Below are positions 44,238 through 53,231 of a DNA stretch of 64,000 bases, piece by piece. The stretch comes from Sediminibacterium magnilacihabitans (GTDB taxonomy: Bacteria > Bacteroidota > Bacteroidia > Chitinophagales > Chitinophagaceae), in NCBI GenBank assembly GCA_002973575.1, contig PVEQ01000011.1:43617-107616 (forward strand). Direction: 5' to 3'. A program made the translations under genes and the position numbers. Within the stretch, counting starts at the first letter, position 1. The number at the start of each line of letters is the position of its first letter. Below the pieces are notes generated by a model. It was not told where the DNA came from. It did not search any database and saw only the letters and a program-made list of their open reading frames with translations.

Positions 44238-45849
44238 AAGTGAGGTTCAGGGTTCCATAAAAGTTGAAGCGGTCTTTTCCGGCTTCCCAGGTATAGTTTT
44301 TCGACTGGATGAATTGCAGGAGTGAACTGGCTATCCATTTACCGAAACGTTGCTGGCCGGTGAAGCCCACGGAATAATCCGACCAGTATACAGGGTAATT
44401 GTTGGGGTCGTGCTGTAATCGTTCCAATTTTATGCCAAGGCGTTTCCAGCCGTGCACCCAGGTGGTTGCAAAGGTTTGAACATTGTTCCCAGGGCCAATG
44501 CCGGCGCCGATGATACGGCTTTGTTGGGTGTAGCCGCCCTGATAGCCGTACCAGTTTCCAGCGCTTCGTGGAATATAATCAGAAGGTTGTGAAAGCCTTG
44601 TCAGTTCCGCTTGAACATCCAGCCATTGATTCCTGGCACTCAAGGGAACCATTTTTCGAGCTCCCAATATATAAGCAGTTGCATGGGGCGTGTTGAGTAC
44701 AAAATCGCGAATATTATACTGATTATCTCCCCAGCCATATTCAGCATAAAATTCAGTATGTGCTTGAGGAAAGAGATAGCGAGCATGCAGGCTAAGCATT
44801 TGTTTATACCTTTTTTTACCAGCAGGTAGGTTAAGTCCATAGGAATAAGTCTGCCTAAATACGCCAAAAATCACCGGCAAATAACTATGAAAGAAGCTGC
44901 CGGTTCCGCTCAGCAAACTATCATTATAAGCATAAGCGATCCGATTGATTCCTAAAAACAAACCTTTGATCCATTTGGGTTGGTAAGTTATAGTAAGGCC
45001 ATTGAAATAACGCCATTTAGCACCAGAATCGTAAGGGCCACTATAGCCACTGCCATCATAATTTTTAGGATTATAATAAGTAGTGGTCAGGTTCTTATCT
45101 TCCCTGAGTAGCATGGTATCTTCATTGAGTTTACCGCTAACCAGTTGCCATTCAAAACTACCAATAGGGGTTTTCACCGGGCGGGTGGTATTGAATGTCA
45201 GGTGCAGAAACCCTGGAGCATTATTACTCATAAGCAAAGCATTGAAGCAGCCTGGCCCCCACCAAAGGTTTTCTGTAGAAATACCTAATGAAACAGGTCC
45301 GGTACTCAACCGGATACTGGACTGGCCAGGTAACACACGCAAGTAACTACCTTTTGTTACCGCACCATAGGTATTAGTGTGTTCAAAATCGGTATTAGTA
45401 GCATATACCACTACAGGTTTTACCTGTATACTCAATATTCCAACAGATGCATAAGCGCCGGTGCTGATTAGTCCCTGCCAACCGTTCGCCTGTACAAACC
45501 CAGGTTGATTCCATCCATAAGGGTGATGTATATTCAACTGACTGTTGATGGTAAGAGGGAATATTTCTAATACCCCTTTGTCTCCTATTCGTTTCCTGAT
45601 CACATTTATACTGGCAGTATCATCAATCAGTTTATAAATGCTGTCAGATGTAGTAGTTCCTCCCATAAAAAAAGGTCGAGCCATCAGGGAATAATTCGCA
45701 TCCAGTTTCCGTTGTAATTGCAACATCCGCAACGCCTGATCATTTACCGATCCTATCTCCACTCCCTGGGCAGCTACATGCAATCCACCCATTAAAAAAA
45801 CAAAAAGCTTACCTAATCTCAGTAAGCTACTTTTATATCTATTCGCCAT
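44227..45849 (-). CDS. Wzi-like capsule assembly outer-membrane protein (tandem copy 1)
   Basis: A 540-residue protein from the ATG at 45849 (MANRYKSSLLRLGKLFVFL); the frame opens 9 codons earlier inside repeat sequence, which I discount. It has a signal peptide ending near HVAAQG, a barrel-like body and the same LWWGPGCFNALLMSNNAPGF core as the gene downstream. It ends in NLTYVF, a typical outer-membrane terminal strand with a C-terminal Phe. The tandem copies have diverged well beyond recent duplication. Confidence 0.82.
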   Translation of the reverse strand: MANRYKSSLLRLGKLFVFLMGGLHVAAQGVEIGSVNDQALRMLQLQRKLDANYSLMARPFFMGGTTTSDSIYKLIDDTASINVIRKRIGDKGVLEIFPLTINSQLNIHHPYGWNQPGFVQANGWQGLISTGAYASVGILSIQVKPVVVYATNTDFEHTNTYGAVTKGSYLRVLPGQSSIRLSTGPVSLGISTENLWWGPGCFNALLMSNNAPGFLHLTFNTTRPVKTPIGSFEWQLVSGKLNEDTMLLREDKNLTTTYYNPKNYDGSGYSGPYDSGAKWRYFNGLTITYQPKWIKGLFLGINRIAYAYNDSLLSGTGSFFHSYLPVIFGVFRQTYSYGLNLPAGKKRYKQMLSLHARYLFPQAHTEFYAEYGWGDNQYNIRDFVLNTPHATAYILGARKMVPLSARNQWLDVQAELTRLSQPSDYIPRSAGNWYGYQGGYTQQSRIIGAGIGPGNNVQTFATTWVHGWKRLGIKLERLQHDPNNYPVYWSDYSVGFTGQQRFGKWIASSLLQFIQSKNYTWEAGKDRFNFYGTLNLTYVF

Positions 45850-45858
45850 ATTAAAAAA

Positions 45859-45900
45859 CGTCGTCACCCTGAGCAAACGAAGTGAGTCGAAGGGTCTCCC
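45859..45900 (+). repeat. Hairpin repeat element A, copy 10 (half copy)
   Basis: A degenerate single long arm (CGTCACCCTGAGCAAACG at 45862, continuing into GTGAGTCGAAGGGTC) without its partner arm. It fills the gap between the Wzi-like gene and the CapD-like gene, and is the only trace of the family beyond 40 kb. Confidence 0.75.
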
Positions 45901-45903
45901 CGA

Positions 45904-47847
45904 TCAAGACACCGCCCTATTCATCTCAATCACCGCCGCCTTATCCCCATCTAACTGTTCAAACACCGAATTATTACTCACAAATTCCGGAACCAGTTCT
46001 TTCATTTTTGCCACCATTTGCATCATACCATCTTTTTGTTTGGCCAATGAAAACAATTCCTCAAAATGATGCAGCATATCTTCTAAATGGTTCTGCCGCA
46101 CTTTCGCTATCATGATCTTTTCATGATAAGTAGGTAAAGTGTTTTCAGAGTCTGTCAATAATTCTTCGTACAATTTCTCTCCAGGGCGCAAGCCGGTATA
46201 CTTGATCTCTACGTCAATTCCCGGTACCAAGCCATATAACCGGATCATCTTTTTGGCTAGGTCTATGATGGGTACTGGTTTCCCCATGTCAAATACAAAT
46301 ATCTCACCCCCCTTGCCCATAGAACCGGCTTCCAGTACCAATTGGCAGGCTTCAGGAATCGTCATGAAGAAACGGGTGATATTGGGGTGTGTAACAGTTA
46401 CCGGCCCGCCTTTTTCAATCTGTTCTTTAAAGCGGATGATCACCGAGCCGTTGGAACCCAGTACATTACCAAATCGGGTGGTAATGAATTTGGTAGTGGA
46501 TTGATGCTTATTATGGTTGTTTAGGTTAGCCAGTTGATGGTAATGCAAGGATTGTACATAGGTTTCTGCCAAGCGTTTGGAAGCGCCCATGATATTGGTG
46601 GGATTCACTGCTTTGTCGGTAGATACCATTACAAACCGCTGCACCTGGTGTTGCACAGCAAGATCAGCCACAATACGGGTGCCCTGTACATTAGTCAAAA
46701 TAGCTTCAGAAGGGCAGAGCTCCATCATGGGTACATGCTTGTAAGCAGCTGCGTGGTACACATAATGGGGTTCAAAGAGGTTAAAGAGCTCTTCCATCCG
46801 GTGGCGGTTGGTTACATCGCCCAGGAAAGAGATACAGTTAGTACCGGTTTTAATATCCTGTAATTCCAGTTCCAGTTGGTGGAGGGGGGTTTCGGCTTGG
46901 TCGCAAATAATGATAGTCTGAGGGTTAAATTTCAATAACTGCCGAACGATCTCGCTGCCTATTGAGCCAGCGGCACCAGTTACCAATATGCGCTTGTTCT
47001 GTAGTTGGTTCACCAACTCTTCGTTATTAATGCGGATGGGCTCACGCTCCAGTAAATTTTCAATTTTAATGGTTTGCAATTGACGGGCAGAAAACTGGCC
47101 ATTGATCCATTTGTCTACTGGAGGTACATTCAATACGGTGATATCGTGATCAAGGCAGAAATCAACCAGTTCATTTTTTTTTGCTGGGAGAAGGGTAAAT
47201 GCCGCAATAATGATCTCGTCTATTTTCTGAGTAAGGGCTATGGCCTGCAGGTCAAGGGTATGCTGTATTTTAATGCCATCTACCACTTTGCCTACCTTAC
47301 GCAGATCATCATCTACAAAAGCAACAATATTTATATTAGATGTTGTATCGTGCTCTAACACGCGCTTGGTAGCGAATCCTGCTTCTCCGGCTCCATAGAT
47401 GATCACATGTTTTCGGTCCATTTTGTAGCTCCGGAGGTATGCAAAAGCATATTTGACCAATACCCGGTAAGAGATCAAGAAGAGAAAGGTGAAAAGCGCA
47501 TAGATGATCAGTGTAACATTGGAAAAAAAGAGCACACTACCTGAATTGGAAGCCACTAGGCTAATAAAATACAGCACGCTAGTACTCATTGCAATCGCAT
47601 AACAGATACGCAGTGCGTCCTGCACACCGGTATACCGGATAATACCGGCATAAGTGCGAAAATTAATAAAAACTATGGAATTGATCAGTACAATGATTAG
47701 GAGATTACCGCTAAGGTCACGCCAATTCAGCACATCAAGTGCCAAGTTATGTTTGATCAGAGAAGAAAAAGTAAATGCAAAACAACAGATTGACAAATCA
47801 ATCAGAAAAATGATCCAGCGAGGAACAATGTTTAGTTTTTTAAACAT
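45904..47847 (-). CDS. Membrane-bound NDP-sugar 4,6-dehydratase (WbpM/FlaA1/CapD family)
   Basis: A 647-residue protein from ATG 47847. Four N-terminal membrane segments are followed by a CoA-binding-like domain (VIIYGAGEAGFATKRVL) and the catalytic SDR domain (ILVTGAAGSIGSEIVRQLL). The active site has STDKAVNPTNIMGASKR, with Met where other SDRs have the Tyr of YxxxK, as in WbpM-type enzymes. WbpM converts UDP-GlcNAc to UDP-4-keto-6-deoxy-GlcNAc, a precursor of QuiNAc/FucNAc. The next two genes upstream encode a likely ketoreductase and a WbpL-like transferase, which fits that pathway. Confidence 0.9.
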   Translation of the reverse strand: MFKKLNIVPRWIIFLIDLSICCFAFTFSSLIKHNLALDVLNWRDLSGNLLIIVLINSIVFINFRTYAGIIRYTGVQDALRICYAIAMSTSVLYFISLVASNSGSVLFFSNVTLIIYALFTFLFLISYRVLVKYAFAYLRSYKMDRKHVIIYGAGEAGFATKRVLEHDTTSNINIVAFVDDDLRKVGKVVDGIKIQHTLDLQAIALTQKIDEIIIAAFTLLPAKKNELVDFCLDHDITVLNVPPVDKWINGQFSARQLQTIKIENLLEREPIRINNEELVNQLQNKRILVTGAAGSIGSEIVRQLLKFNPQTIIICDQAETPLHQLELELQDIKTGTNCISFLGDVTNRHRMEELFNLFEPHYVYHAAAYKHVPMMELCPSEAILTNVQGTRIVADLAVQHQVQRFVMVSTDKAVNPTNIMGASKRLAETYVQSLHYHQLANLNNHNKHQSTTKFITTRFGNVLGSNGSVIIRFKEQIEKGGPVTVTHPNITRFFMTIPEACQLVLEAGSMGKGGEIFVFDMGKPVPIIDLAKKMIRLYGLVPGIDVEIKYTGLRPGEKLYEELLTDSENTLPTYHEKIMIAKVRQNHLEDMLHHFEELFSLAKQKDGMMQMVAKMKELVPEFVSNNSVFEQLDGDKAAVIEMNRAVS

Positions 47848-47857
47848 AATTTCCGAT

Positions 47858-48838
47858 TTAATCAACTTTGAAATAAGCATTGAATAACCGATGCTTGCCT
47901 TCTAAACAGAATCTAAAGATAGTATATATAATAAGAATTACAAATAAACTTACAAATACCGGTAGAAGGTCGTTTATTTTATAACTAAAAATAATGAATA
48001 TATTGAATAACAATTGAACTCCGGCATACAAACTGCTTACTGTTACGTGATTATACCCTGCTTCGTTTACCAGATATTGATAAAAATGCGACCGGTGTGC
48101 TTTAAAAATAGGTTCTTTTCGAATCAGGCGACAACAAATAGTAAAGACCGTATCAATTCCATATACACTTAAAAATAATAGCCAGACAAAATTTTGGGTT
48201 TTACTAAATAAAGAAACTAGCAAAAAACATATTATAAAAGCAATAGATACACTACCTACATCTCCAGCAAAACATTTCGCTTTATACCTGACATTAAAAA
48301 ATGAAAAAACGAGCAATGCGCTTAATACTGACACAAAAAAAACTTCCGGCATCAGTTGAACGATGTTATTATTTACCCAAAATAATGAAGAAAGAACAAC
48401 TATAGAATATAAGGCAGTAATTCCGTTAATTCCGTCCATAAAATTATACGCATTAATTACTCCGGTAAAAAGAAAAAAAATCAAAATCATCATTGACCAA
48501 TGCAAGTTTGCCTTAAATGGAAAAATAGCCATGGTTACTGCAATAATTTGAACAATCAGACGTAAGTTACTGTTTAAGCTGTGGATATCGTCAGCAAGGC
48601 TTACAATAGCAATTAACAACAGCCCCAGAGAGAATAAGAAAATGTCAGGAAATGCAATACCTGGCAAAACAATCAAAGCTGCAATAGGAAAAATGATACC
48701 CCCTCCTCTTACAGTCAGATAATTATGAGAACTTCTATCATTGGGCTTATCAATTATCTTATACCGATGAGCAATTCTAAAATAAATTAATTCTAAGATT
48801 AAATATATTATACTAAAAAGGAGTGCTTTACAGATCAT
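47858..48838 (-). CDS. WbpL/WecA-like UDP-sugar:undecaprenyl-phosphate sugar-1-phosphate transferase
   Basis: A 326-residue polytopic enzyme of the MraY/WecA superfamily, from ATG 48838 (an upstream TTG is possible). Catalytic motifs are SLADDIHSL (Mg-binding DD), NFMDGINGITA and CFAGDVGSVS; the N-terminus carries the conserved DKPNDRSSHNYLTVRGGGI. WbpL-type enzymes start O-antigen on undecaprenyl phosphate with FucNAc-, QuiNAc- or GlcNAc-1-phosphate. It overlaps the reductase gene upstream. This is the second initiating transferase of the window, of a different fold from the one at 34.3 kb. Confidence 0.9.
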   Translation of the reverse strand: MICKALLFSIIYLILELIYFRIAHRYKIIDKPNDRSSHNYLTVRGGGIIFPIAALIVLPGIAFPDIFLFSLGLLLIAIVSLADDIHSLNSNLRLIVQIIAVTMAIFPFKANLHWSMMILIFFLFTGVINAYNFMDGINGITALYSIVVLSSLFWVNNNIVQLMPEVFFVSVLSALLVFSFFNVRYKAKCFAGDVGSVSIAFIICFLLVSLFSKTQNFVWLLFLSVYGIDTVFTICCRLIRKEPIFKAHRSHFYQYLVNEAGYNHVTVSSLYAGVQLLFNIFIIFSYKINDLLPVFVSLFVILIIYTIFRFCLEGKHRLFNAYFKVD

Positions 48839-49754
48839 GGGCAAAAGATTTTATCGTGTTGCGCAATCCATCCTCAGCACTTACTGGTAATTTACACTTT
48901 AACGCCTCAGTCAATTTATCACTACTAATAACATAATTTTCTGTTAGCTTTTTCAAGCGTTCAGAATTAAATGGGAAGTGCAATATATCGCCTAAACGGG
49001 CCAATAGTAGAATTATCTTTTTGTTAACATGTAAAATTCTGGATGGCTTTGCAGTTTCTTCGCTAATGATCTCCATTAAACGAGTTATTGATAATGGCGT
49101 TTCATCTGCAATATTATATATACCTGAAGCAATATCTCTTGTAATCAACTGACATATGACAAAGCACAGATTTTCAACTGTCAAAAAAGATCTTTGATTG
49201 TCAAAAGCTCCTAGTGGGAAAGGCAATCCAGTAACTGCCATTTTATAGAGCAAGTTCAAATTTCCTTTATTCCCCGGGCCATGTATCATACACGGGCGAA
49301 GTATATAACATCGTTTGTCATTGGTAATCGGTTGACTCAAAACATATTTTTCAGCAAGCAATTTCGTTTTACCATAGTCAGTTACCGGGTCAGGAAAATG
49401 ATCTTCCGTCATAATTATATTACCGGGATTATCTGATACTGCTTTCACTGAGCTAATAAATACGAACTTTGATGCATCCGATCGGACAAACACATCAAAT
49501 AGTTTTTTTGTAGTCGAGAAATTAGCCTCATAATATTCCTGATATAAAGAGGATTTTTTAAGATCATGTGCTTTTCCTGATAAATGAACTATTGTCTGAT
49601 AACCGTTCAATACACTACTATCAAGTTTTGTATCTGCACGTATGCTAAGAAAAGAGAAATCAATACCGTTTTTTTTTAAGTAATAAGAAAGGTTAGTTCC
49701 CACAAATCCCCTTCCTCCCGTTATCAACACTTTTTTTGTTTCTTTAAATTTCAT
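48828..49754 (-). CDS. NAD(P)-dependent NDP-sugar reductase/epimerase (WbpV/WbpK-like)
   Basis: A 308-residue extended SDR. It has the nucleotide loop TGGRGFVGTNL, a catalytic Ser region (FISSVKAVSDN) and YGKTK as YxxxK. Proteins of this size lying beside WbpL- and WbpM-like genes usually reduce UDP-4-keto-6-deoxy-GlcNAc to UDP-QuiNAc or UDP-FucNAc; which of these is made cannot be told from sequence. It overlaps the downstream wbpL-like gene and the upstream GT4 gene, so translation is probably coupled. Confidence 0.82.
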   Translation of the reverse strand: MKFKETKKVLITGGRGFVGTNLSYYLKKNGIDFSFLSIRADTKLDSSVLNGYQTIVHLSGKAHDLKKSSLYQEYYEANFSTTKKLFDVFVRSDASKFVFISSVKAVSDNPGNIIMTEDHFPDPVTDYGKTKLLAEKYVLSQPITNDKRCYILRPCMIHGPGNKGNLNLLYKMAVTGLPFPLGAFDNQRSFLTVENLCFVICQLITRDIASGIYNIADETPLSITRLMEIISEETAKPSRILHVNKKIILLLARLGDILHFPFNSERLKKLTENYVISSDKLTEALKCKLPVSAEDGLRNTIKSFAHDL

Positions 49755-50898
49755 AAACCATCTCCATTTGTTTATAAATTACGGAGTCAGCAAACTGTTC
49801 TACTGCGAGTTTACGGCTAACCTTACCCATTTGGGTAAGTGATGGGGTTTGTTCCTGTGTTATGATGGTTTTAATTGCCGTTCTTATTTCTTTAGCCGAT
49901 CTTGGTGAGATCAAGATACCATTCTCATTGTTTGTGACGGTGAGATTACATCCTGGTGTGTTAGTGGTTATGATTGGTAACCCTGTAGAAAGTGCTTCTA
50001 ATACACTCCTTGGAATTCCTTCCCGATAATAACTTGGATAAATAAATACATCAGCAGTCCTTAATAGCTCCCGAATATCGCTTCTTTTACCTAGAAATTT
50101 TATGTTAGGATGGTTGGCAAAATTATTTATATATTCCAAAGAGACATGACGAGGGTTATTAATATCTGGATAACCAACAATCAAAAGCTTTATATCCCTA
50201 AATTCCTTACAATTAGCTTCGAAGCCATCGACTAATTCAAGAATACCTTTTTCCCATATAAGCCTAGTGACACAGATAAACAAAATATCGTTTTCATTGA
50301 ATTGATATTTCTTTCGCAATTCATTTCTTATCAGAAAATCAGGATTAAAATAGTCAGCATCTACACCACTCCCTTTTATTAATTTCAGCTTCTTTTGCAT
50401 GAATTTAAAATAAGTAAGATGTCGTAAATCATCAGGATTCTGCACAACAACTGCATCAGATAACAGAACCATTAAAAAATAGATCACATTGCTCGCATGT
50501 TTGTATATTCTATATTTTAAGGTTGTATTTGAATATGCTATCCCTAATCCTGTAATATGCACAATCTTCTTCCTTGAAGATAAAACCCCAATTAAAATGT
50601 TAATAATATTGGGGAAAAATCTGTACGAGTGTACAATATCAATTTTTTGTTCTTTGAAAATCTTCCGATATACTCCAATTGTTTTAAATATCTGAGAAAG
50701 CCAATTGGTATTTCTATTTAATCGATAAGTATATATATGCACTCCTTGCGCCTCAATCATTGAACAAACCGAATCTTCCGGGATCAAAGCAAAAACGTTA
50801 AAACCCTTTCCAATTAAAAATTTTGCATACTTAAGTCTTGATTTGTAAAAATCAGCTGCTGAATTTTCAACCAGCAAAATATTTTTCCCTTTGTTCAT
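49744..50898 (-). CDS. Family 4 glycosyltransferase
   Basis: A 384-residue GT-B enzyme of the type often found next to wbpL-like genes. The N-terminus (ILLVENSAADFYKSRLKYAKFLI) and HSYRFFPNIINILIGVL, HITGLGIAYSNT resemble GT4 enzymes adding the second O-antigen sugar. The donor domain has CVTRLIWEKGILELVDGF and YREGIPRSVLEALSTGLPI. It overlaps the next gene by 11 bp. It is markedly more AT-rich than the plus-strand glycosyltransferases. Confidence 0.92.
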   Translation of the reverse strand: MNKGKNILLVENSAADFYKSRLKYAKFLIGKGFNVFALIPEDSVCSMIEAQGVHIYTYRLNRNTNWLSQIFKTIGVYRKIFKEQKIDIVHSYRFFPNIINILIGVLSSRKKIVHITGLGIAYSNTTLKYRIYKHASNVIYFLMVLLSDAVVVQNPDDLRHLTYFKFMQKKLKLIKGSGVDADYFNPDFLIRNELRKKYQFNENDILFICVTRLIWEKGILELVDGFEANCKEFRDIKLLIVGYPDINNPRHVSLEYINNFANHPNIKFLGKRSDIRELLRTADVFIYPSYYREGIPRSVLEALSTGLPIITTNTPGCNLTVTNNENGILISPRSAKEIRTAIKTIITQEQTPSLTQMGKVSRKLAVEQFADSVIYKQMEMVYEI

Positions 50899-50903
50899 TT
50901 TTA

Positions 50904-52031
50904 TTAGGTATATGCCTCTTTGTACATTTCCATTACCATTTCATAATTATATCTTTCAATAATTCTTTCCCGAAGAATGGAAGAATATCTTTTTAATGAA
51001 CTTTCGTCCATTCGCAATAGACCAACCGCAGCTTTAGCCATATTAAGGTTATCACCTGGAACAAAACAAGCTTGTATATCCTGAAGTATAATAGGTATTT
51101 CTCCTACATTTGTAGTAACAACGGGAGTCCCCACGCTCATGGCTTCTCCCAAAATATTAGGAAACGCTTCTCCCCTGGATGGAATAATCAATAAATCTAT
51201 TCCAGAAAGAATAGCTTGCACATCGTTTCTACTACCAAGTAAGTAGCTAACTTCAGAAATTCCACTTGTCTGCATCAATGCCATTAATTCCTCGTTATCA
51301 GAAGCACACCCAGGGCCAACAAATACAAAACTGCTATCTTTAATTTCTTCACGAATTAGTTTTGCTATATTTATGAAATTATCTACGCCTTTTTGAACAT
51401 CATATCTGCCAATAAATCCAATTATATTTGCTTTACCTTTCTGTATACCAAGCTCCTTCCTGAATTTGTTTCTGTCATCATTATTAAATCGGAGTTTTTT
51501 TGTATCAAAACCATTTGGTATTACTTCAATTTTACTCCTTTTATAAAAGCAGTTAGCAGCATGCACATCCTTGGCAACTTCCGAACATGATATAATTCTA
51601 TCAGGCAAAAATCGTGAAAGCATGCCGCAAAGCCTGATTATAAAAAATGTATGAAGCCGATTTTGCGAGAAAGAAACATTAGACTGACGTATGCTCCAAT
51701 AGAGTTTAGGTTTTCTAAGTGTATAAGCTGCCAGCCCCCCGCTAAAATCCGACATATACAGCCATGTATGCACAATATCAGGTGAGATAAGTTTTAAGAG
51801 TCTCCTTAATCGTAAAAATTCTCTGAAATATGATAAAGGGTTTTTAGAAAACTTTACAAAATGCACTTTTTTATTCCCATTGGCAAATTTCTCAAAGAGT
51901 GGCCCGTCAGGATTCAAAAAAACAATATGGCAGGATGCATATTGAGATATATATTCAGTTAGCTTCAACAAAAAAAGCTCGGCGCCGCCAATTAATGGTT
52001 GATTAATAATGAAGCAAATTTTCCTTTTCAA
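50904..52031 (-). CDS. Family 4 glycosyltransferase
   Basis: A 375-residue GT-B enzyme. It starts with the acceptor-site pattern INQPLIGGAELFLLKLTEY, then IVHTWLYMSDFSGGLAAYTLRKPKL in the N-domain, and IGFIGRYDVQKGVDNFINI and PSRGEAFPNILGEAMSVGTPVV in the donor domain (E-x7-E). This resembles GT4 enzymes of O-antigen and exopolysaccharide loci. It is 5 bp upstream of the next GT4 gene. Confidence 0.92.
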   Translation of the reverse strand: MKRKICFIINQPLIGGAELFLLKLTEYISQYASCHIVFLNPDGPLFEKFANGNKKVHFVKFSKNPLSYFREFLRLRRLLKLISPDIVHTWLYMSDFSGGLAAYTLRKPKLYWSIRQSNVSFSQNRLHTFFIIRLCGMLSRFLPDRIISCSEVAKDVHAANCFYKRSKIEVIPNGFDTKKLRFNNDDRNKFRKELGIQKGKANIIGFIGRYDVQKGVDNFINIAKLIREEIKDSSFVFVGPGCASDNEELMALMQTSGISEVSYLLGSRNDVQAILSGIDLLIIPSRGEAFPNILGEAMSVGTPVVTTNVGEIPIILQDIQACFVPGDNLNMAKAAVGLLRMDESSLKRYSSILRERIIERYNYEMVMEMYKEAYT

Positions 52032-52066
52032 AATGATTGACCTTTTTCAGCTCTCTTTGCAAATAT

Positions 52067-53155
52067 TTAATCCTGTCTCAATACAAGTGACTGTTCATTT
52101 TTCTTTGAACCATAATATGAAAGATACCAATCGACAAAAGCATTCATTCCCTCTTCAACCTCAACTTCTGGCTTGTAATTAAATTCCGTTTCGAATTCCT
52201 TAATATCTGCAAATGTTACGAGTACATCCCCTGGTTGTAGAGGCTTGTAATTGACTTTAGCTTTAATACCCAGTTTTTTTTCAATTGCGGTAATAAAATC
52301 CATCAACTTTATTGGTTTGCTGTTGCCAATATTATAAATCCGAAAGGGTGCGCTGGATTTAGACGAGAACATTACCGTTTTATTGTGATTTTCATCCGAT
52401 GAAGCTGGTTTTTCAATTACTTTCTGTATCCCAGAAATAATATCATCGATATACGTAAAATCTCTTTGCATCTCTCCATGATTGAATACTTCTATTTCTT
52501 CACCATTGATAATTGACTTAACAAAAATATATGATGCCATATCTGGTCTGCCCCAAGGGCCATAGACCGTAAAAAAACGAAGCCCTGTACTCTTTATTCC
52601 ATACAGATGGCTATATACATGTGCCATAAGCTCATTCGATTTTTTACTTGCGGCATAAAGTGAAATCGGATGGTCAACAGGGTCATTGACATTAAAAGGA
52701 ATTTTCTCATTTAACCCATACACGCTTGAACTACTCGCATATACAAGATTCTTCACATCGAACTGTCTGCAACATTCTAAAATGTTAGAAAATCCGACGA
52801 TGTTTGATTTTATATAAGTTTCAGGATGAGTGATGCTATATCGGACACCGGCTTGAGCTGCCAAATTTATTACACAATCAAATTGCGTTTTCGTAAAGAT
52901 CTCGTCCAATTCCTCACGATGTGCTATATCGACCTTTTTAAATACCAGATTGTTATATAATTCGCTATTGAACGAATCACTTGGGTTTTGCTCATCATAA
53001 ATAACTCCCAGTTCTTTCAATCTTGCATATTTTAAACTTGTATCGTAATAATTATTTAGATTATCAATTCCAACTATTGTTTCTCCTTTGTCGAGCAATT
53101 TTTTGGCTAGATGAAATCCAATAAACCCAGCTATACCTGTAATGAGTACTTTCAT
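52067..53155 (-). CDS. UDP-glucuronate 4-epimerase-like NDP-sugar epimerase
   Basis: A 362-residue extended SDR from ATG 53155 (the frame opens with a TTG three codons earlier). It has the loop TGIAGFIGFHLA, NLAAQAGVRYSITHPETYIKSN, ASSSSVYG and the catalytic YAASKK, followed by RFFTVYGPWGRPDMA. These features match the UDP-GlcA 4-epimerase group, which makes UDP-galacturonate. UDP-galactose or UDP-GlcNAc 4-epimerase activity is less likely but possible. A precursor UDP-glucose dehydrogenase is not in this window. Confidence 0.88.
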   Translation of the reverse strand: MKVLITGIAGFIGFHLAKKLLDKGETIVGIDNLNNYYDTSLKYARLKELGVIYDEQNPSDSFNSELYNNLVFKKVDIAHREELDEIFTKTQFDCVINLAAQAGVRYSITHPETYIKSNIVGFSNILECCRQFDVKNLVYASSSSVYGLNEKIPFNVNDPVDHPISLYAASKKSNELMAHVYSHLYGIKSTGLRFFTVYGPWGRPDMASYIFVKSIINGEEIEVFNHGEMQRDFTYIDDIISGIQKVIEKPASSDENHNKTVMFSSKSSAPFRIYNIGNSKPIKLMDFITAIEKKLGIKAKVNYKPLQPGDVLVTFADIKEFETEFNYKPEVEVEEGMNAFVDWYLSYYGSKKNEQSLVLRQD

Positions 53156-53231
53156 GTTGTTCAATTATGTTGGTCTACTTTTCGTTCCATACCACAACTG
53201 TAGTAGAATATAAATATGAGTATCGGCTCCC

